In this document: positions 6,913-8,636 of the stretch, piece after piece | How the letters are laid out: every line of letters begins with the position of its first letter | How positions within the stretch are numbered: position 1 is the stretch's first letter | The notes under the pieces: generated by a model | Told to the model about the DNA's origin: nothing | Seen by the model: the letters and a program-made list of their open reading frames with translations, nothing else | Database searches by the model: none | Source: Caldilineaceae bacterium | Lineage (GTDB): Bacteria > Chloroflexota > Anaerolineae > Caldilineales > Caldilineaceae | Assembly: GCA_026645635.1 (NCBI GenBank) | Contig: JAPKMV010000108.1 | Location: 1 to 8,636, forward strand | Direction: 5' to 3' | Length of the DNA stretch: 8,636 bases | Position numbers and translations under genes: made by a program

Positions 6913-8636
6913 ATGAGTAACCGCGCAAGAGCCGTAAAGAATGGGTGGCAGGGGTGGATCGGCGTCAGTCTGTTGGTTCTGGCAGCGCTGGTCTACCAGC
7001 AGAGCGCCGCTGCAATAACCGGCGAGGGTGGCGGCGTCACAGCCGCGGCCCGGGTAAAACAGGCATGGGAGAACGTGCGTCTCAGCGCCAGCTATGCCTT
7101 TGCCGCCGATGTCGAGGTGGAGACGATTCCCTTGCCTACGGTGGGGAACATCGGGCGCTTCAGCAAGACCGAAAGACTCTACCTCGAAGGCGAGAACCAC
7201 CTGGACGACCGCGCTCTCCAGTTGACATTCTGGGGCGGCGGCGTCAGCGCGGCGGACCGGGACAGCGCCTACCAGGTGCGCGCGCGTGACGGTCGCATCG
7301 AGACGCGCACCGGCAGCGGTGAGTGGGAGGCCAGCGACGGCGACGCCCTGGCTTTCGCCCCGGCGGGGGACTTTCTGGCCTTTCTCAACGTGGCCACGAA
7401 CATTGCCGTAGCCGATGACCGGCGCCCTGCCCAGGACGACCCGGCCTGCGCTGCCCTCGACTGCACGACCCTGGCGGTCTACACCTTCGACCTGGACGGC
7501 CCCGGCTATGCCAGGCAGCTTGCCACCATCGCCCAGCAGCAGATGCAGCGCAGCGGCGCGCTCCCCCCAGGCGCGACGGTCCAAATCCCGGAGCATCTGA
7601 CCCAGATCACCGGCGCAGGCGAGCTGTGGGTGGATGGCCGCGGCCTGCCAGTGCGCCAGAAGGTGATGCTCGACATGCCGGCCGCGCCGGGCGCCGACAA
7701 CCGCAGCGTGACGCAGATGGACATCCGCTTCACCGCGTACCAAGGCGCGCCGGATCTTCTGACCTCCGGCGATGGGCTGCAGCGCCTCACGCGGGAGATC
7801 GCCCGCACCCAACTGCCGTCCACCACCGATGTGGCCGCCAACGCAGGTGGTCTTGCGCTGACGCTGGTGGGCGCCTTCTTCCTGATCCGCCCGCGGCGGC
7901 GCACGGTGCAGTTCGTGTGCGCCTGGATGGTGGCTGTCATCCTATTGTCACCGCTGTTCCAGGTTGGGGCCTTCGGCGTGGCGACGGCGCACGCCGCCGG
8001 TGTGGATGACAGGCAGGCAGAGATCGCAAGGCAGCAGACCCTTGCGGATAAGGTTCAGGCCAGGCTGAACGCCGCCCGCGTGACCGACCCCTATCGGCCG
8101 CCTGCCGCCGTCAGCGAGTACCTGGCGGCGGCGCCGACCCTCCAGCCCTCCCCCACACTCGATTCCGACGGCGACGGCCTGCCCGATGTCGTAGAAAACC
8201 AGATCGGCGCCAACCCGCTCGCCGCTGACACGGACGGCGATGGAATCCCGGATAAGGTCGAGGTGGAAGGGTTCACTTTGGGCGGGCAGCAGTGGTATGG
8301 CAACCCCCAGGCGGCCGACAGCAACGGCGATGGCGTCGTGGACGGCCAGGAGTGGGATCTTGCGAACCTCGACCGCGACGGCGACAACACGCCTGATCTC
8401 CATGACTTCGATGACGATGGCGACGGCGTGCCTGACAAGGTGGACATCTCGCGCCTGGTGGCCAGCAAGACGGACAGCGGCGCCCCGATTACCTTCACCC
8501 AGGCCAGCCCGCTGCAATTGACTGTGAACGGGTTGAATCCGGGCAGCTATACCTTTGTGGATGTGCAACTGCGCCCGACCAATCCTGATCACCTCTGGTA
8601 TGCCTTCAACGTCCTCAACTGGCCCAAGGATGAAAA
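6913..8636 (+). CDS. Large envelope protein with calcium-binding repeats, 3' end beyond the window
   Basis: Open from ATG 6913 to the window edge, 574 codons and no stop; a modest AGGG (6902-6905) precedes the ATG. Layout: basic N-terminus (MSNRARAVKNGW), membrane segment 15-35, a beta-rich region about 45-280, membrane segment about 307-324 ending in RPRRR (326-330), membrane segment about 333-355, then a hydrophilic linker and five DxDGDGxxD-type repeats (417-508), then a likely beta-sandwich. Positive-inside topology places both the 45-280 region and everything after 360 outside the cytoplasm. Residues 45-280, with GELWVDGRGLPVRQKVML (236-253) and a Cys pair (C179, C184), recall LolA/LppX-type lipoprotein folds, an impression only. 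The calcium repeats are of the thrombospondin type 3 kind found in large surface proteins. The role (adhesion, envelope assembly or a carrier of a C-terminal effector) cannot be told from the visible part. Confidence 0.85.
   Translation, partial: MSNRARAVKNGWQGWIGVSLLVLAALVYQQSAAAITGEGGGVTAAARVKQAWENVRLSASYAFAADVEVETIPLPTVGNIGRFSKTERLYLEGENHLDDRALQLTFWGGGVSAADRDSAYQVRARDGRIETRTGSGEWEASDGDALAFAPAGDFLAFLNVATNIAVADDRRPAQDDPACAALDCTTLAVYTFDLDGPGYARQLATIAQQQMQRSGALPPGATVQIPEHLTQITGAGELWVDGRGLPVRQKVMLDMPAAPGADNRSVTQMDIRFTAYQGAPDLLTSGDGLQRLTREIARTQLPSTTDVAANAGGLALTLVGAFFLIRPRRRTVQFVCAWMVAVILLSPLFQVGAFGVATAHAAGVDDRQAEIARQQTLADKVQARLNAARVTDPYRPPAAVSEYLAAAPTLQPSPTLDSDGDGLPDVVENQIGANPLAADTDGDGIPDKVEVEGFTLGGQQWYGNPQAADSNGDGVVDGQEWDLANLDRDGDNTPDLHDFDDDGDGVPDKVDISRLVASKTDSGAPITFTQASPLQLTVNGLNPGSYTFVDVQLRPTNPDHLWYAFNVLNWPKDE
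8161..8436 (+). repeat. Thrombospondin type 3-like calcium-binding repeats within the envelope gene
   Basis: Five acidic loops follow each other in frame: DSDGDGLPD (417-425), DTDGDGIPD (439-447), DSNGDGVVD (469-477), DRDGDNTPD (487-495) and DDDGDGVPD (500-508). Each has the alternating Asp/Asn and Gly of a calcium loop. The spacing is irregular, 22, 30, 18 and 13 residues start to start. At the DNA level they share GACGGCGATGG-like cores. In known proteins such loops bind calcium and stiffen an extracellular stalk. Confidence 0.88.

Noticed and set aside
6739..7812. 357-codon minus-strand open frame across the small gene and the envelope gene
   Set aside because: It overlaps two supported plus-strand genes and reads as Arg/Ala/Gly-rich shadow without a ribosome binding site or domain.
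7948..8592. 214-codon minus-strand frame rich in Val/Ala/Ile opposite the calcium repeats
   Set aside because: The repetitive VAVAVE-like pattern is simply the complement of the GAC/GGC codons of the calcium repeats.

Overview
The window is high-GC bacterial DNA. The gene families and their arrangement suggest a Chloroflexota genome (Anaerolineae/Caldilineae-like). The grounds are an AfsR-like regulator (winged helix, BTAD, NB-ARC, TPR) carrying a His/Cys-rich linker, a FAS1-domain protein, a DinG-type helicase, and a surface protein with calcium-binding repeats. This assignment is inferred from family composition; no rRNA or tRNA marker is present.

Left part (1-434): the 3' end of a fasciclin-domain (FAS1) gene comes first, then a near-perfect intrinsic terminator, then a compact -35/-10 promoter. 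The promoter sits so close to the next ATG (435) that the helicase mRNA is predicted to be leaderless. The helicase gene (435-2930, 831 aa) is a DinG/XPD-family superfamily 2 DNA helicase with Walker A, DEAH and four iron-sulfur cysteines.

Middle (2931-3213): this is a 283-base gap between two convergent genes. It holds no credible gene but three kinds of repeat: a 21-bp imperfect palindrome built from CGCAGATT units, a small AGCGATT hairpin, and three tandem CGTGTTR heptamers.

Right part (3214-8636): a large minus-strand gene encodes an 1101-aa AfsR-like STAND regulator. It is divergent from two plus-strand genes: a 69-aa protein with a very strong ribosome binding site, and a long envelope protein that runs off the window (574 codons visible). 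The envelope protein has an N-terminal membrane anchor, an extracytoplasmic beta-rich domain, two further membrane segments around an RPRRR turn, and thrombospondin type 3-like calcium repeats. The 116-base divergent intergenic region holds a direct repeat, AATTAACG x2, with an 11-bp period. That is the operator geometry known for SARP/BTAD regulators. The working model is a regulator that senses through its NB-ARC/TPR part and controls its own gene and the adjacent small-protein/surface-protein pair through this repeat. The model is inference; the sequence shows the arrangement and the repeat, not the binding.
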